Below are positions 17,301 through 25,286 of a stretch of DNA of 33,111 bases, in pieces. The notes under the pieces are model-generated. The model made no database searches, was not told where the DNA came from, and saw only the letters and a list, made by a program, of their open reading frames with translations. A program made the translations under genes and the position numbers. This DNA comes from Candidatus Cloacimonadota bacterium (GTDB taxonomy: Bacteria; Cloacimonadota; Cloacimonadia; Cloacimonadales; TCS61). Positions within the stretch are counted from its first letter, which is position 1. Every line of letters starts with the position of its first letter. The DNA lies in the NCBI GenBank assembly GCA_021735645.1, contig JAIPGP010000041.1, positions 1 to 33,111 of the forward strand, in the 5' to 3' direction.

Positions 17301-18741
17301 TTACAAAGTTTCATCCGAAAGTGGCTGGGATTATCTGAAATTTTATATTGATGGCACCCAGATAAATGACTGGAGCGGGACTATAGACTGGACGGAATAT
17401 TCCACACCGGTGAGTGTGGGAACGCATATTTTTAAGTGGGAATATTCTAAAGACAGTTCTGTGAGCAGTGGCAGTGACTGTGCCTGGATAGATTATATTG
17501 TATTCCCTCCGATCAATATTCCTCAACCAGCAGAGATGATACTTGATAATGAGCAATTTGCCTTTAATGTGCTGCCTCAAGGTAGTGATAGTGCAGAATT
17601 GCAGATAACTAATATCGGAGGAAGAGACCTGGAATGGTCTATAAGTAAAAATTATGCGATATCACGAGCCAGCGGTGGACCCGATAATTATGGCTATCAG
17701 TGGCTGGACAGTGATGAACCTGATGGACCAGACTTTAACTGGATAGACATTTCAGGTACGGGAACTCAGGTTGTATTCACCCATAACGATCAGGCAGAGG
17801 GTCCATATCCTATTGGCTTCGAATTTAATTTCTATGGTCAGCAATACAGTGAATTTATCATTAATGCCAATGGCTGGCTGGGTTTTGGTTCAGATAACAG
17901 TGGCTGGAGTAATAGTTCATTACCGGATAATGACGGACCTCGTCCGGCGATAATGGGATTTTGGGATGACCTGTATCCTGCCATTGGCGGCAGCGGTGAA
18001 GGAGAAGTATATTATCAGAGCTTCAATAATTATCTGGTGGTCATGTTTGACAATGTGCAGCACTATCCTGGTAATTATAATGGAAACTACACCTTTGAGA
18101 TGATAATTTATGCCAGTGGAGAAATACTGCTGCAATATGACGAAGTGAGTGGCGATACTGATAGCGGAACTGTCGGTATTCAGAATAATAATGCCAGCGA
18201 TGCTCTGCAGATAGTGTATAATGATAATTATGTGTCTGACAACCTGGCTGTTCGCATTCTGCAGGTAGTGGACTGGCTGGAATTGAGCCAGACTATTGGC
18301 TCAGTGCCTATGGGTAGTAATACGAGCATCACGCTCACAGTTGATGCAGAAGATCTGGAAATAGGTGATTATCTCTGCAATCTGGTATTAAACAGTAATG
18401 ATCCGCAGCAGGGCGAACTGGAAATCCCGGTAAACCTTATGGTTGGAGGTGAAATCGCTTATGGTGATATTGATGATAATGGTGTAGTAGATGCTTTTGA
18501 TGCTGCCATTGCATTACAGTATTTTGTGGATATTGATCCGCCGGCAGCACCATTACCCTGGGCAATATGGCGTATATGGAGGGCAGATGTTGATGGAAAT
18601 GGAGCTGTGGAAGCCTATGATGCCTCTTTGATCCAGCAATATTCGGTAGGTCTTATCTCGGTATTCCCTGTGGAAGTTCCCAGAACAAATATTTCGCGGA
18701 AGAAGACTCAGGATATAAAAAGTAAAAAAAGTTTAGATTAA
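14314..18741 (+). CDS. Secreted gingipain-like protease (C25) ending in a dockerin-like Ca-binding pair
   Basis: 1475 residues from the ATG at 14314, which has GGAGGG in front. An in-frame GTG at 14284 is possible, but it lies within the upstream hairpin. A signal peptide (MRRQIVLLVLIFLSILLYG) and pro-region precede a C25 domain with likely catalytic H478 (RDHGGE) and C510 (TNCLTGKF). CFTEALHRHARGALG follows, as in the first protease. After Ig-like modules comes a jelly-roll-like segment (about 930-1070). The end (about 1382-1450) has two calcium-loop repeats, DIDDNGVVDAFDAA and DVDGNGAVEAYDAS, typical of dockerin type I. Unlike its neighbour it lacks the YPNPFNP sorting domain and ends in a basic Lys/Arg-rich tail. 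It may dock to a cohesin-like partner or use a different exit route. Confidence 0.92.
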   Translation: MRRQIVLLVLIFLSILLYGRDFNWDNNEYRDGLQILESDVNGVVLTWSTSSFSLNDIEINGIITQELVFGDEFLPNDAGCPDLPGISRMIAVPEGAEVKLDYEYFNEEIIRGVDIAPAPVIPKETEDGLEYFRGKAYQQDELYPSAVSQISEIDEIRGVDYVMLGISPFRYNPMQKELHVYRDIRISLSFQGGNGRFGEDRLRSRWWDPVLKGILLNWDNLPELDYTQTQSQQRTPDYEYLIISPTGEPFVTWADSIRIFRTQQGIRTGIVTLAETGSSNAQIENYINTAYNTWDIPPVAVLFLGDYGTNATNSVSSPTYNNYCISDNIFADITGNNLPDISTARITARTDAELELMIHKFMDYERNPPTNAGFYQNPVIAGGWQTERWFILATEVVRGFWSNVLDKSPVREYAIYSGTPGTVWSTATNTSTVVNYFGSSGLGYLGASPQIIPSWNANAASINNDINNGCFILQHRDHGGETGWGEPDYGNSDLGGLNNDDLSFIFSTNCLTGKFNWSSECFTEALHRHARGALGLIAATEVSYSFVNDTYIWGTYDYMWPNFDPGHGADGQNSILPCFANSSGKWYLQASNWPYNGGDKEVTYYLFHHHGDAFSTVYTSMPEEIAITYPEVLLSGMTSVNVTAEAGTFICLSVGDEILATAEGNGSPQSIVIESQTPLTLVHLTATKQDCYREEADILVIPPEGAYAVVNNVEISTIDDDVIEYAETVVMSASVENFGSETAENLLITISCNDQYITITDNTETGVQVAAGETLVLADAFSFTVAQDIPDEHNFYFTAIVASDQGSWESAINLTGYAPVIELNGLSITGDTNSNGRLDPGETANLNIEILNSGGADLYNIVPQLNETDQYCTIIQNGSSLAEIETGDSGVFTYELEVENSAPVGHVISFDFTCEADMDYGIQTSFALTVGLCLEDFESAGFSQYDWIMSGTGGWQMSGGSYEGSYCAQSANISDSQSAGMEVEVNVLSPDDISFYYKVSSESGWDYLKFYIDGTQINDWSGTIDWTEYSTPVSVGTHIFKWEYSKDSSVSSGSDCAWIDYIVFPPINIPQPAEMILDNEQFAFNVLPQGSDSAELQITNIGGRDLEWSISKNYAISRASGGPDNYGYQWLDSDEPDGPDFNWIDISGTGTQVVFTHNDQAEGPYPIGFEFNFYGQQYSEFIINANGWLGFGSDNSGWSNSSLPDNDGPRPAIMGFWDDLYPAIGGSGEGEVYYQSFNNYLVVMFDNVQHYPGNYNGNYTFEMIIYASGEILLQYDEVSGDTDSGTVGIQNNNASDALQIVYNDNYVSDNLAVRILQVVDWLELSQTIGSVPMGSNTSITLTVDAEDLEIGDYLCNLVLNSNDPQQGELEIPVNLMVGGEIAYGDIDDNGVVDAFDAAIALQYFVDIDPPAAPLPWAIWRIWRADVDGNGAVEAYDASLIQQYSVGLISVFPVEVPRTNISRKKTQDIKSKKSLD

Positions 18742-18746
18742 TTAAT

Positions 18747-18775
18747 AAAGCCCGGTTTAATGCCGGGCTTTTTTT
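18747..18775 (+). terminator. Strong terminator shared by the convergent protease and aroK genes
   Basis: AAAGCCCGG, loop TTTAATG, CCGGGCTTT, then a continuous T-run on the plus strand. It lies 6 bases after the protease stop codon. The minus-strand aroK reading frame runs into it: the last AroK codons (KKARH and the stop) are encoded by the hairpin and its T-run. On the minus strand the following TTTATTAAT is a weaker T-tract. Confidence 0.92.
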
Positions 18776-19242
18776 ATACTCATAATCAGGGCATTGAGAT
18801 CACTGCCCCGAAATTCAATATCTGCTATCGCCTTATAAAGCGGCTGGCGCGTATCATACAGCTCCCTGAGTTGATGAGCTTTTTTACTGGTCACTATTGG
18901 TCTATCGGAATCAACAATCCTGTCATAGATAATAGTCCAATCGGGATTAAGCCAGATAATAAGATCAGAAATCAGGGTTAATATGCTGCAGTTTGAGGGA
19001 TTACAGACAATACCGCCACCTGTGGCATATACTGCATCGTCAACTATACCCTGTAGATAGTTCGACTCTAATTGCCTGAAATATGATTCTCCTGACTGAG
19101 AAAATATTTCGGCAATAGTTCTATTTTCACGAAGTGCTATTTGCTGGTCTATATCAATAAATGGCAAACGTAAAGCAATAGCCAGGTTTTGTCCGACAGT
19201 TGTTTTCCCCGCACCCATAAATCCGATTAAAAAGATTTTCAT
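18757..19242 (-). CDS. aroK: Shikimate kinase
   Basis: 161 residues, normal for the family. It phosphorylates shikimate with ATP on the route to chorismate and aromatic amino acids. Visible motifs are the P-loop GFMGAGKTT (7-15), the shikimate-binding FIDIDQ (28-33) with FR at 55-56 and E59, the ATGGGIV loop (73-79), and an SDRPIV lid segment. The start MKIFLIGFMGAGK is the normal family start. There is no Shine-Dalgarno sequence: the ATG follows the T-run of the rpsA terminator by four bases. It must use read-through transcripts, a promoter within the end of rpsA, or a leaderless message. Its 3' end lies in the convergent terminator hairpin. Confidence 0.95.
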   Translation of the reverse strand: MKIFLIGFMGAGKTTVGQNLAIALRLPFIDIDQQIALRENRTIAEIFSQSGESYFRQLESNYLQGIVDDAVYATGGGIVCNPSNCSILTLISDLIIWLNPDWTIIYDRIVDSDRPIVTSKKAHQLRELYDTRQPLYKAIADIEFRGSDLNALIMSIKKARH

Positions 19243-19245
19243 AAT

Positions 19246-19275
19246 AAAAAAAAAGGGCGGCTGTGAAGTCGCCCT
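19246..19275 (-). terminator. Rho-independent terminator of rpsA
   Basis: On the minus strand AGGGCGAC, loop TTCACA, GCCGCCC (7-bp stem with one G-U pair), then nine T. It begins about 19 bases after the rpsA stop and its T-run ends 3 bases short of the aroK start codon. Confidence 0.92.
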
Positions 19276-19293
19276 GTTATTTTTCAGAATTAA

Positions 19294-21504
19294 TTATTCT
19301 GTAGTGTCATTTTTTGTGTCTTCTTCTTCTTCTTCTGGTTCTACTTCCTCTTCCACTTTCACTTCTGGTTCTACACTTTCATCAGAAGTTTCTTCTTTCA
19401 CATCTTCCACTTCTTCCACTGTTTCCGGAGCAGCTTCTTCTGTAATCTCTTCGACTACCGGTTCTGTGACCGTTTCTTCGGCAGGAGCTGTCACATTTTC
19501 AGCTACTTCTTCAGTTGCTTCTGCATCAGGTTTGTGATATGATTCATGAAGGCCCACGTCACCGTGTTCTTTCATCATTTTATCAATATCCGCATCAGGT
19601 TCAATAGCCTCATGAATTTCAGCACTTTCCACTTTGTGTTTATCGATGAAGTTTTGCAATTCCTTTTTATCACGAGCAAAGAAATATGCTTTCACGGAAA
19701 GGATCAGTCTGCGGTTCTCCAGATCAAGTTCAATGATCTTCAAAGGCAGCTGTTCTTTAACTTCAAAGACAATATCTGCCTTTTTAAGACCAGGGATTGC
19801 CAGGTGAGAAAGAGGGACAAAACCTTCTACCAGATTGTCATCTACACTGACATCTACCAGAATACCTTTGGAAATGATCTTCACTATAGTCGCTGATATT
19901 TCTGTGTTTATGGGCAGAAATTCATCCAGATTTTCCCAGGGGTCTCTGGTAAGCTGCTTAACTCCTAAAGCGATACGATGCAGGGTGGAATCAATGGAAA
20001 GCACTTTAACTTCAATTTCTTGTCCCTTACTAAAGATTTCACGAGGATGATAAATTCTCTTTGTCCAGGATATGTCAGAAATATGGATCAAGCCTTCAAT
20101 ATTTTCTTCGATTTCCACAAAAGCACCAAAGGGTGTAAGACTTTTGATCTTTCCTTTAAGGGTAGAACCTACAGGATAGCGCTCTTCTATTGTGAGCCAG
20201 GGATTTGGTTCCATCTGCTTAATACCCAGGGATATCCTTTTATCATCTTTAGAGATAGCAAGCACGATAGCTTTGATATTTTCACCCATGCGAACTACAT
20301 GCTTCGGATGCTTGATTTTCTTTGTCCAGGACATTTCGCTGACGTGTACCAGACCTTCTACGCCTGATTCCAGTTCAATGAAAGCTCCATAATTAGTGAT
20401 ATTGACAACTTTTCCAGTAACAATGCTGCCTTCCGGATATTTGATCTCAATATTATCCCAGGGATGAGGCACTAATTGCTTAAGACCCAGAGAAACTTTC
20501 TGGCTTTCTTCGTTAAAATCAAGAACTTTAACTTTTACTTTATCTCCGATATTCAGCATATCAGAAGGATGATTTATGTGTCCCCATGACATATCGGTAA
20601 TATGAAGCAGACCGTCAATACCACCCAGATCGATGAAAGCACCGTATTCTGTGATATTTCTCACTTCACCATCAAGTTCTCCGCCAACAATCAGTTGCTC
20701 TTTCAAGCTGGAAAGCTGCTCAGTACGTTTCTCTTCCAGAACTTTCTTGCGCGAAACTATTATGTTGCGGCGTTCTTTGTTAATCTTCAGAACTTTGAAC
20801 TCTGTGTCTTTACCAATGAACTGATCAAGGTTGGGGATGGGTTTAATAGAAATTTGTGAACCAGGTAAAAAAGCCTCAAGTCCCAGAACTTCTGCAATCA
20901 TACCACCTTTCACGCGACGGCGGAGGACACCGGAAATAGTCTCATTTTCCTCCATTATTCGGTTTAACTCGTTGAGGTTAAGGTAGAAATCTGCTTTTTT
21001 CTTAGATAGCTTGATCCTGCCACTGATATCTTCTACAGAATCAATATACACTTTAATGGGGGTGCCAATTTCTGGTAAGTCTGTCGGACTGAACTCTTTG
21101 ATTGAGATAGGACTTTCTGATTTGAAGCCTATGTCAATCAATACTGCCCGTTCATCTACGCTGACTACGTATCCATCAATGATCTCACCTTCTTTGAACT
21201 TGGCAAAATGCTGATCCATCAGCTCCATCATGTCCTGCTCAGGTGTCTTTGGTTCTGCTGGCGCTGTGGCATCTTCAGCTGTTTCCGGAGCTTCCTCTGG
21301 CTGGAGCTCTTCTAATTCGGGTTCTTCTTCTGTTTCTTCAACTACAGGTTCTGCAGCTTCCTCAGCTGCTTCTGTTTCGGTTTCAGGCTCATCCGATTGA
21401 GTTTCTTCAACCGGCTTTGTGGTTTCGTCTTTGACAGTAGTTTCTTCTGTGTCAATTTCGATAGGTTCTACTACTTTTTCGTCTTCTTGATCGATAATAA
21501 ACAT
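19294..21504 (-). CDS. rpsA: 30S ribosomal protein S1 with long acidic tails
   Basis: 736 residues, against about 557 for E. coli. S1 binds mRNA on the 30S subunit and helps start translation. Six S1 (OB-fold) repeats can be placed at about 107-170, 188-255, 276-343, 360-430, 447-517 and 532-610. Repeats 3-5 carry the strongest signatures (YGAFIDLGGIDGLLHITDMSW and its relatives). Residues 1-90 and about 640-736 are low-complexity Glu/Val/Thr/Ala sequence of strong negative charge. The stop of ispH is only 2 bases upstream, and the rpsA ribosome binding site AAGGAG is made by the last ispH codons. The operon ends here with a strong terminator. Confidence 0.96.
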   Translation of the reverse strand: MFIIDQEDEKVVEPIEIDTEETTVKDETTKPVEETQSDEPETETEAAEEAAEPVVEETEEEPELEELQPEEAPETAEDATAPAEPKTPEQDMMELMDQHFAKFKEGEIIDGYVVSVDERAVLIDIGFKSESPISIKEFSPTDLPEIGTPIKVYIDSVEDISGRIKLSKKKADFYLNLNELNRIMEENETISGVLRRRVKGGMIAEVLGLEAFLPGSQISIKPIPNLDQFIGKDTEFKVLKINKERRNIIVSRKKVLEEKRTEQLSSLKEQLIVGGELDGEVRNITEYGAFIDLGGIDGLLHITDMSWGHINHPSDMLNIGDKVKVKVLDFNEESQKVSLGLKQLVPHPWDNIEIKYPEGSIVTGKVVNITNYGAFIELESGVEGLVHVSEMSWTKKIKHPKHVVRMGENIKAIVLAISKDDKRISLGIKQMEPNPWLTIEERYPVGSTLKGKIKSLTPFGAFVEIEENIEGLIHISDISWTKRIYHPREIFSKGQEIEVKVLSIDSTLHRIALGVKQLTRDPWENLDEFLPINTEISATIVKIISKGILVDVSVDDNLVEGFVPLSHLAIPGLKKADIVFEVKEQLPLKIIELDLENRRLILSVKAYFFARDKKELQNFIDKHKVESAEIHEAIEPDADIDKMMKEHGDVGLHESYHKPDAEATEEVAENVTAPAEETVTEPVVEEITEEAAPETVEEVEDVKEETSDESVEPEVKVEEEVEPEEEEEDTKNDTTE

Positions 21505-21506
21505 TT

Positions 21507-22400
21507 TTACTCCTTATAACCGGGAATCTCTTCTATGCTGGAGACAAACGGGCAACCGTTCCCGGTATATTTATTTATTTCATTATAAACATTGACTATA
21601 ATCCAATCAGGTGTAGAAGCTCCGGCAGTGAGACCGATCTTAAATTTCCCTGTGAACCAGTTTCCCTGCAATTCTACAGCCGTTTCGATGTGTTGTGTCT
21701 CAATAATATTTTGACAAATTTTGGCAAGCATTTTTGTATTGGAGCTGTTATATCCTCCAATTACTATCATAATATCACTTTCAAGAGCTAAAGACATTGT
21801 TGCCTGCTGGCGGACACTTGTTGCTGAGCAGATAGTGTTAACTATACGTAATTCTTTAGCTTTAGGTAGTAATTTGCTGGCGACATTCTGGAAGTCTTCC
21901 AAACTTTTTGTGGTCTGAGAGATAAGTCCAAGGCGGGTAAAATTTTTTTCTGGCAGTTCATTTTCATTTTCAATAATGAAAACTTCACCTTCTATATAAG
22001 ATCTAATTGCTTTCACTTCCGGGTGACTGGCATTACCCATGATACATACCGGATAGCCTTCTCTGCTCAATTTTTTTGCCAGTTCCTGTGCTTTAGCTAC
22101 ATAAGGGCAGGTAGCATCAATTATCTCAGCTCCTGAATTCTTAAGCTTTTCCAGTACATTATGTTCCACTCCATGAGAGCGGATAATCACGGTCTGATCA
22201 GTAATTGCATCCAGATTATCTACCGAATCCACACCTCTTTGACGGAGTCTTTCTACTAATTGAGGATTATGGATAATTGGACCTAAGGTAACAATTTTTT
22301 TATTTGTTTCAGCTGCTTCCCTGGCGAGTTTGATAGCTCTTTTAACGCCGAAGCAGAATCCCGAGTTAGGAGCTAATCTAATTTCTGTCTTTAAGCTCAT
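21507..22400 (-). CDS. ispH: 4-hydroxy-3-methylbut-2-enyl diphosphate reductase
   Basis: 297 residues. It is the last enzyme of the MEP isoprenoid pathway, an iron-sulfur protein that makes IPP and DMAPP. The three cluster ligands are visible: C16 (SGFCFGVKRA), C98 (DATCPYV) and C191 (NTICSATSVRQ). The substrate-binding histidines H44, H77 and H126 are present. The start overlaps the end of plsC by 23 bases and rpsA follows after 2 bases. In some Firmicutes ispH and an S1 protein are fused; here they are separate but almost touching, so the same gene order is kept. Confidence 0.97.
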   Translation of the reverse strand: MSLKTEIRLAPNSGFCFGVKRAIKLAREAAETNKKIVTLGPIIHNPQLVERLRQRGVDSVDNLDAITDQTVIIRSHGVEHNVLEKLKNSGAEIIDATCPYVAKAQELAKKLSREGYPVCIMGNASHPEVKAIRSYIEGEVFIIENENELPEKNFTRLGLISQTTKSLEDFQNVASKLLPKAKELRIVNTICSATSVRQQATMSLALESDIMIVIGGYNSSNTKMLAKICQNIIETQHIETAVELQGNWFTGKFKIGLTAGASTPDWIIVNVYNEINKYTGNGCPFVSSIEEIPGYKE

Positions 22401-22962
22401 TAATTCTTTCCATCACATAATCAGCCACATATTGATAGTTTTCTTTAGTGTGTTCCAGGTCTTTGAATTGATCAAATTTAATGAATTCTCCAACAATGAA
22501 TAACAGCCTTTTTTTGCCGGTTATACATCCCCAGACATCATCCGAATTCTCCACATATACCGGAAGAATGTCTTTCTGCATTTCCAGAGCAAATTTTCCG
22601 ACTCCTGGTTTTATACTGGCTGCTTTGCGGGTGCCTTCCGGGAAAACCATCAGGCTTTCACCATTCTCCAGACGCTCATTCACCAATCGTAAAGCTTTAC
22701 GATCCATTCTGCCTCTGCGGACCGGGATCACGTGCATTTTGAATAAAAAATCTCCCAGCCACTTCTTTTTAAATAGTTCTGATTTACCCAGGTAACTGAT
22801 CTTTCCTCGAATTAGAGAACCGATCATAGGCGGGTCATTTGCCGAAATATGATTAGCACAGATCAGGCAGTTGTGGGTATTATCGAGTCTTTCTCTACCA
22901 ATCACCTTACGTCGCATCAGGCGCATTAATATACGAAAAAAAGTCTGAACTACTTCATACAT
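22378..22962 (-). CDS. plsC: 1-acyl-sn-glycerol-3-phosphate acyltransferase
   Basis: 194 residues, short but complete for the family. It transfers an acyl chain to lysophosphatidate to give phosphatidate at the inner membrane. The catalytic H-x4-D motif is NHISANDP (H38, D43), and the substrate-binding FPEGTR lies near 120. A short amphipathic N-terminus (VVQTFFRILMRLMRRK) can sit on the membrane. It overlaps cmk by 8 bases (ATGTATGA) and ispH by 23 bases, which indicates translational coupling within the operon. Confidence 0.93.
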   Translation of the reverse strand: MYEVVQTFFRILMRLMRRKVIGRERLDNTHNCLICANHISANDPPMIGSLIRGKISYLGKSELFKKKWLGDFLFKMHVIPVRRGRMDRKALRLVNERLENGESLMVFPEGTRKAASIKPGVGKFALEMQKDILPVYVENSDDVWGCITGKKRLLFIVGEFIKFDQFKDLEHTKENYQYVADYVMERINELKDRN

Positions 22963-23635
22963 TTTTCTTGCCCTCCTGTATTACTTGATAGATATATGCT
23001 ACCTGCTCTGCTATGCTCATGGCTGAAGTATCTATACTGATGGCATCTTTTGCCTGCCTGAGTGGAGAATGAGAACGGGTGGAATCATTTTTATCACGCC
23101 AGCATAATTCTGCTTCTACCGCCGCCAGATCAAGATTTTCACCTTTGTCTTTTGCTTCCTGCCAGCGACGAAGACTGCGGGTTTTCACGTCTGCAACCAT
23201 AAAGAATTTGAAATCAGCTTCCGGGAATACTACAGTGCCAATATCTCTGCCATCCATGATAACTCCGCCATTTTCTCCCATTTTTCGCTGTAAGTCCACC
23301 ATTTTATCCCGAACTATACCGATTATGGCAATTTCTGAAGCCAGACGAGTGATATCAGCTTCCCTGATCCTTTCTGAAACATCAATACCATCCAGAAAAA
23401 TCCGGTTGCCTGCTGCAGCATACTCAATTCTGATATTTATATCCTGCAACATCTCAGCCAGAGAATCCAGATCATCCAAGCTGATATTCTGCTTCAAAGT
23501 CTGCAAACCACAGGCTCTATACATTGCACCAGTATCAATATACACATAATGCAGCATCTTAGCAAGCTGCTTTGCTGTTGTGCTTTTCCCTGAAGCTGCC
23601 GGTCCATCAATGGCTATCACATATTTATCTTTCAT
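22955..23635 (-). CDS. cmk: Cytidylate kinase
   Basis: 226 residues, the normal length. It phosphorylates CMP and dCMP with ATP. The P-loop DGPAASGKST lies at 10-19, and YIDTGAMYRA forms the nucleotide-monophosphate site. Also visible are DGRDIGTVVFP (near 130) and a lid region RSLRRWQEAKDKG. The end RDKNDSTRSHSPLRQAKDAI is characteristic. A GGAA-type ribosome binding site sits in the 9-base gap after the DUF5683-like gene. Order cmk-plsC-ispH-rpsA is a known conserved neighbourhood in several bacterial phyla. Confidence 0.96.
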   Translation of the reverse strand: MKDKYVIAIDGPAASGKSTTAKQLAKMLHYVYIDTGAMYRACGLQTLKQNISLDDLDSLAEMLQDINIRIEYAAAGNRIFLDGIDVSERIREADITRLASEIAIIGIVRDKMVDLQRKMGENGGVIMDGRDIGTVVFPEADFKFFMVADVKTRSLRRWQEAKDKGENLDLAAVEAELCWRDKNDSTRSHSPLRQAKDAISIDTSAMSIAEQVAYIYQVIQEGKKNV

Positions 23636-23644
23636 AAATATTCC

Positions 23645-24109
23645 TTAGAATTTATATTCCAGTAAAACTGATTTATCTTTAAATTTTAATCTTACTTTTT
23701 GCTTCTGATACTCAAAGTCATATAAATATGCATCAGTAACTGCATCCAGAGTGGAGAGGAATATTGTGATTCCCAGCCACCAGATGTCGTTTTCCCGCTT
23801 CTCATAATAATGTTCATATCTGTCAAAGTCAAACTGACTATCAGTCTCTTTCCAGAGGTCGTAATATTTATCTGCTTCCTGATGGTTTTTTATTGCATAG
23901 CCCAGGAACAATCCTTCTATCACTACCACCGCTCCTGCTTTTATATAGGATTGATTATATATCTGTCCTCCGCCTGGCAATAACGCGGAGAGAAGACCAG
24001 CCTTGATGGGACTCCTGTAGGGAGCGTCCAGACTGTCTGATATTGTGATCTCTGCCGCGGCACTGCTCAGCAGCAGATAAAAGGCAATTATCAGCATCAT
24101 CTTTTTCAT
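23645..24109 (-). CDS. Small DUF5683-like membrane protein
   Basis: 154 residues. A signal peptide or first membrane helix ([14 protein letters not shown], ending near 19) is followed by a [23 protein letters not shown] segment that matches the core of DUF5683 proteins of Bacteroidota and relatives. Hydrophobic helices lie at about 57-72 and 108-125. A charged Tyr/Glu-rich stretch (about 75-105) separates them, and the C-terminus is basic. Its start overlaps the end of tgt by 4 bases (ATGA), so it is coupled to tgt. Function is unknown. Confidence 0.8.
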   Translation of the reverse strand: MKKMMLIIAFYLLLSSAAAEITISDSLDAPYRSPIKAGLLSALLPGGGQIYNQSYIKAGAVVVIEGLFLGYAIKNHQEADKYYDLWKETDSQFDFDRYEHYYEKRENDIWWLGITIFLSTLDAVTDAYLYDFEYQKQKVRLKFKDKSVLLEYKF

Positions 24110-25221
24110 GGAACCATATCCTGTATTCTGACTAACATATTCAACCGGAAATTCTCAAATCTATCTTCCAGGATAGCCTCTCTGCTCCACCTTACTAAGT
24201 CCAGATAAAAATGCAGACTGTGGATAGAAGCCAGCGTCATTCCCAGAAATTCATCTACTGTAAACAGATGCCGGAGATATGCCCGACTGAAATTTCGGCA
24301 GGTATAACAGGTGCATTCGCTGTCTATTGGTGAAAAATCATGACTGTAACGGGCAGCTTTTACTATCAGTTTGCCATTCCGGGTGAATACTGTCCCCTTT
24401 CTGGCATTACGCGTAGGCATCACACAATCAAACATATCCACGCCATTAGCGATATTATTCAAAATGTCTTCGGGAGTGCCCACACCCATCAAATACCGTG
24501 GCTTATCTACCGGCAATATACCATTTAAAAATTCGGTAATCCGCAGCATGTGTGACTTTTCTTCGCCCACTGCCAGCCCACCAATTGAATAGCCCGGAAA
24601 ATCCATGTCAATCAGAGCTTCCGCACTCTCCTGACGTAAGTCTTCATAAATACCACCCTGGACAATTCCAAAAAGTGCCTGATCTTTGCGTTTATGTGCT
24701 TCCCTGCCTCTGCGTGCCCAGTCCAGAGTTGTCTTCAAAGATTCTGACACGTATTTCTTTGTTGCCGGATAAGGTGGACATTCATCAAAAGACATTATGA
24801 TATCTGCCCCGATAGCATTCTGAATTTCCATCACTTTCTCTGGTGTAAAAAGATGATAACTGCCATCAATGTGAGATTGAAAACGTACACCTTCAGGAGT
24901 GATCTTTCTAAGACCAGCCAGGCTCATTACCTGAAATCCTCCGCTATCGGTCAATATTGGCTTATCCCAGCCCATAAATTCATGCAATCCCCCAGCTTCT
25001 GCTATCAGCTCATGCCCGGGACGCAGGTAGAGATGATAAGTGTTACCCAAAATTATCTGTGCTCCGATATCGTCCTGCAGGTCACGCGGCATCACTGCTT
25101 TCACAGTTGCTCGTGTGCCTACCGGCATGAAAATAGGTGTCTCTATTTCACCATGTGGAGTTGTGATTATCCCGGCTCTGGCATTTCCGCTGGTTCTTAA
25201 TAATTTGTAATTAAATGGCAT
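24106..25221 (-). CDS. tgt: Queuine tRNA-ribosyltransferase
   Basis: 371 residues, the usual length. It exchanges guanine-34 of GUN-anticodon tRNAs for preQ1 on the way to queuosine. D92 ([10 protein letters not shown]) and the nucleophile D265 ([16 protein letters not shown]) are present, with GGLAVGE at 214-220. The zinc ligands are C303, C305, C308 and H334; the 26-residue spacing from the last Cys to His fits the Zymomonas enzyme. GAGGTGA precedes the ATG. It lies 65 bases after rseP without a clear terminator, so it is probably in the same transcript. Confidence 0.97.
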   Translation of the reverse strand: MPFNYKLLRTSGNARAGIITTPHGEIETPIFMPVGTRATVKAVMPRDLQDDIGAQIILGNTYHLYLRPGHELIAEAGGLHEFMGWDKPILTDSGGFQVMSLAGLRKITPEGVRFQSHIDGSYHLFTPEKVMEIQNAIGADIIMSFDECPPYPATKKYVSESLKTTLDWARRGREAHKRKDQALFGIVQGGIYEDLRQESAEALIDMDFPGYSIGGLAVGEEKSHMLRITEFLNGILPVDKPRYLMGVGTPEDILNNIANGVDMFDCVMPTRNARKGTVFTRNGKLIVKAARYSHDFSPIDSECTCYTCRNFSRAYLRHLFTVDEFLGMTLASIHSLHFYLDLVRWSREAILEDRFENFRLNMLVRIQDMVP

Positions 25222-25286
25222 CAGTTACTCACCTCGAGCCAGAAATGCTTTTTGCTTGCAGCCTGAAATAAAAACTTTATGACTGG

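Noticed and set aside
19304-19537. Ser-rich plus-strand frame opposite the rpsA tail
   Set aside because: It is the antisense of the Glu-codon-rich acidic tail of S1, a usual artefact of GAA/GAG runs.
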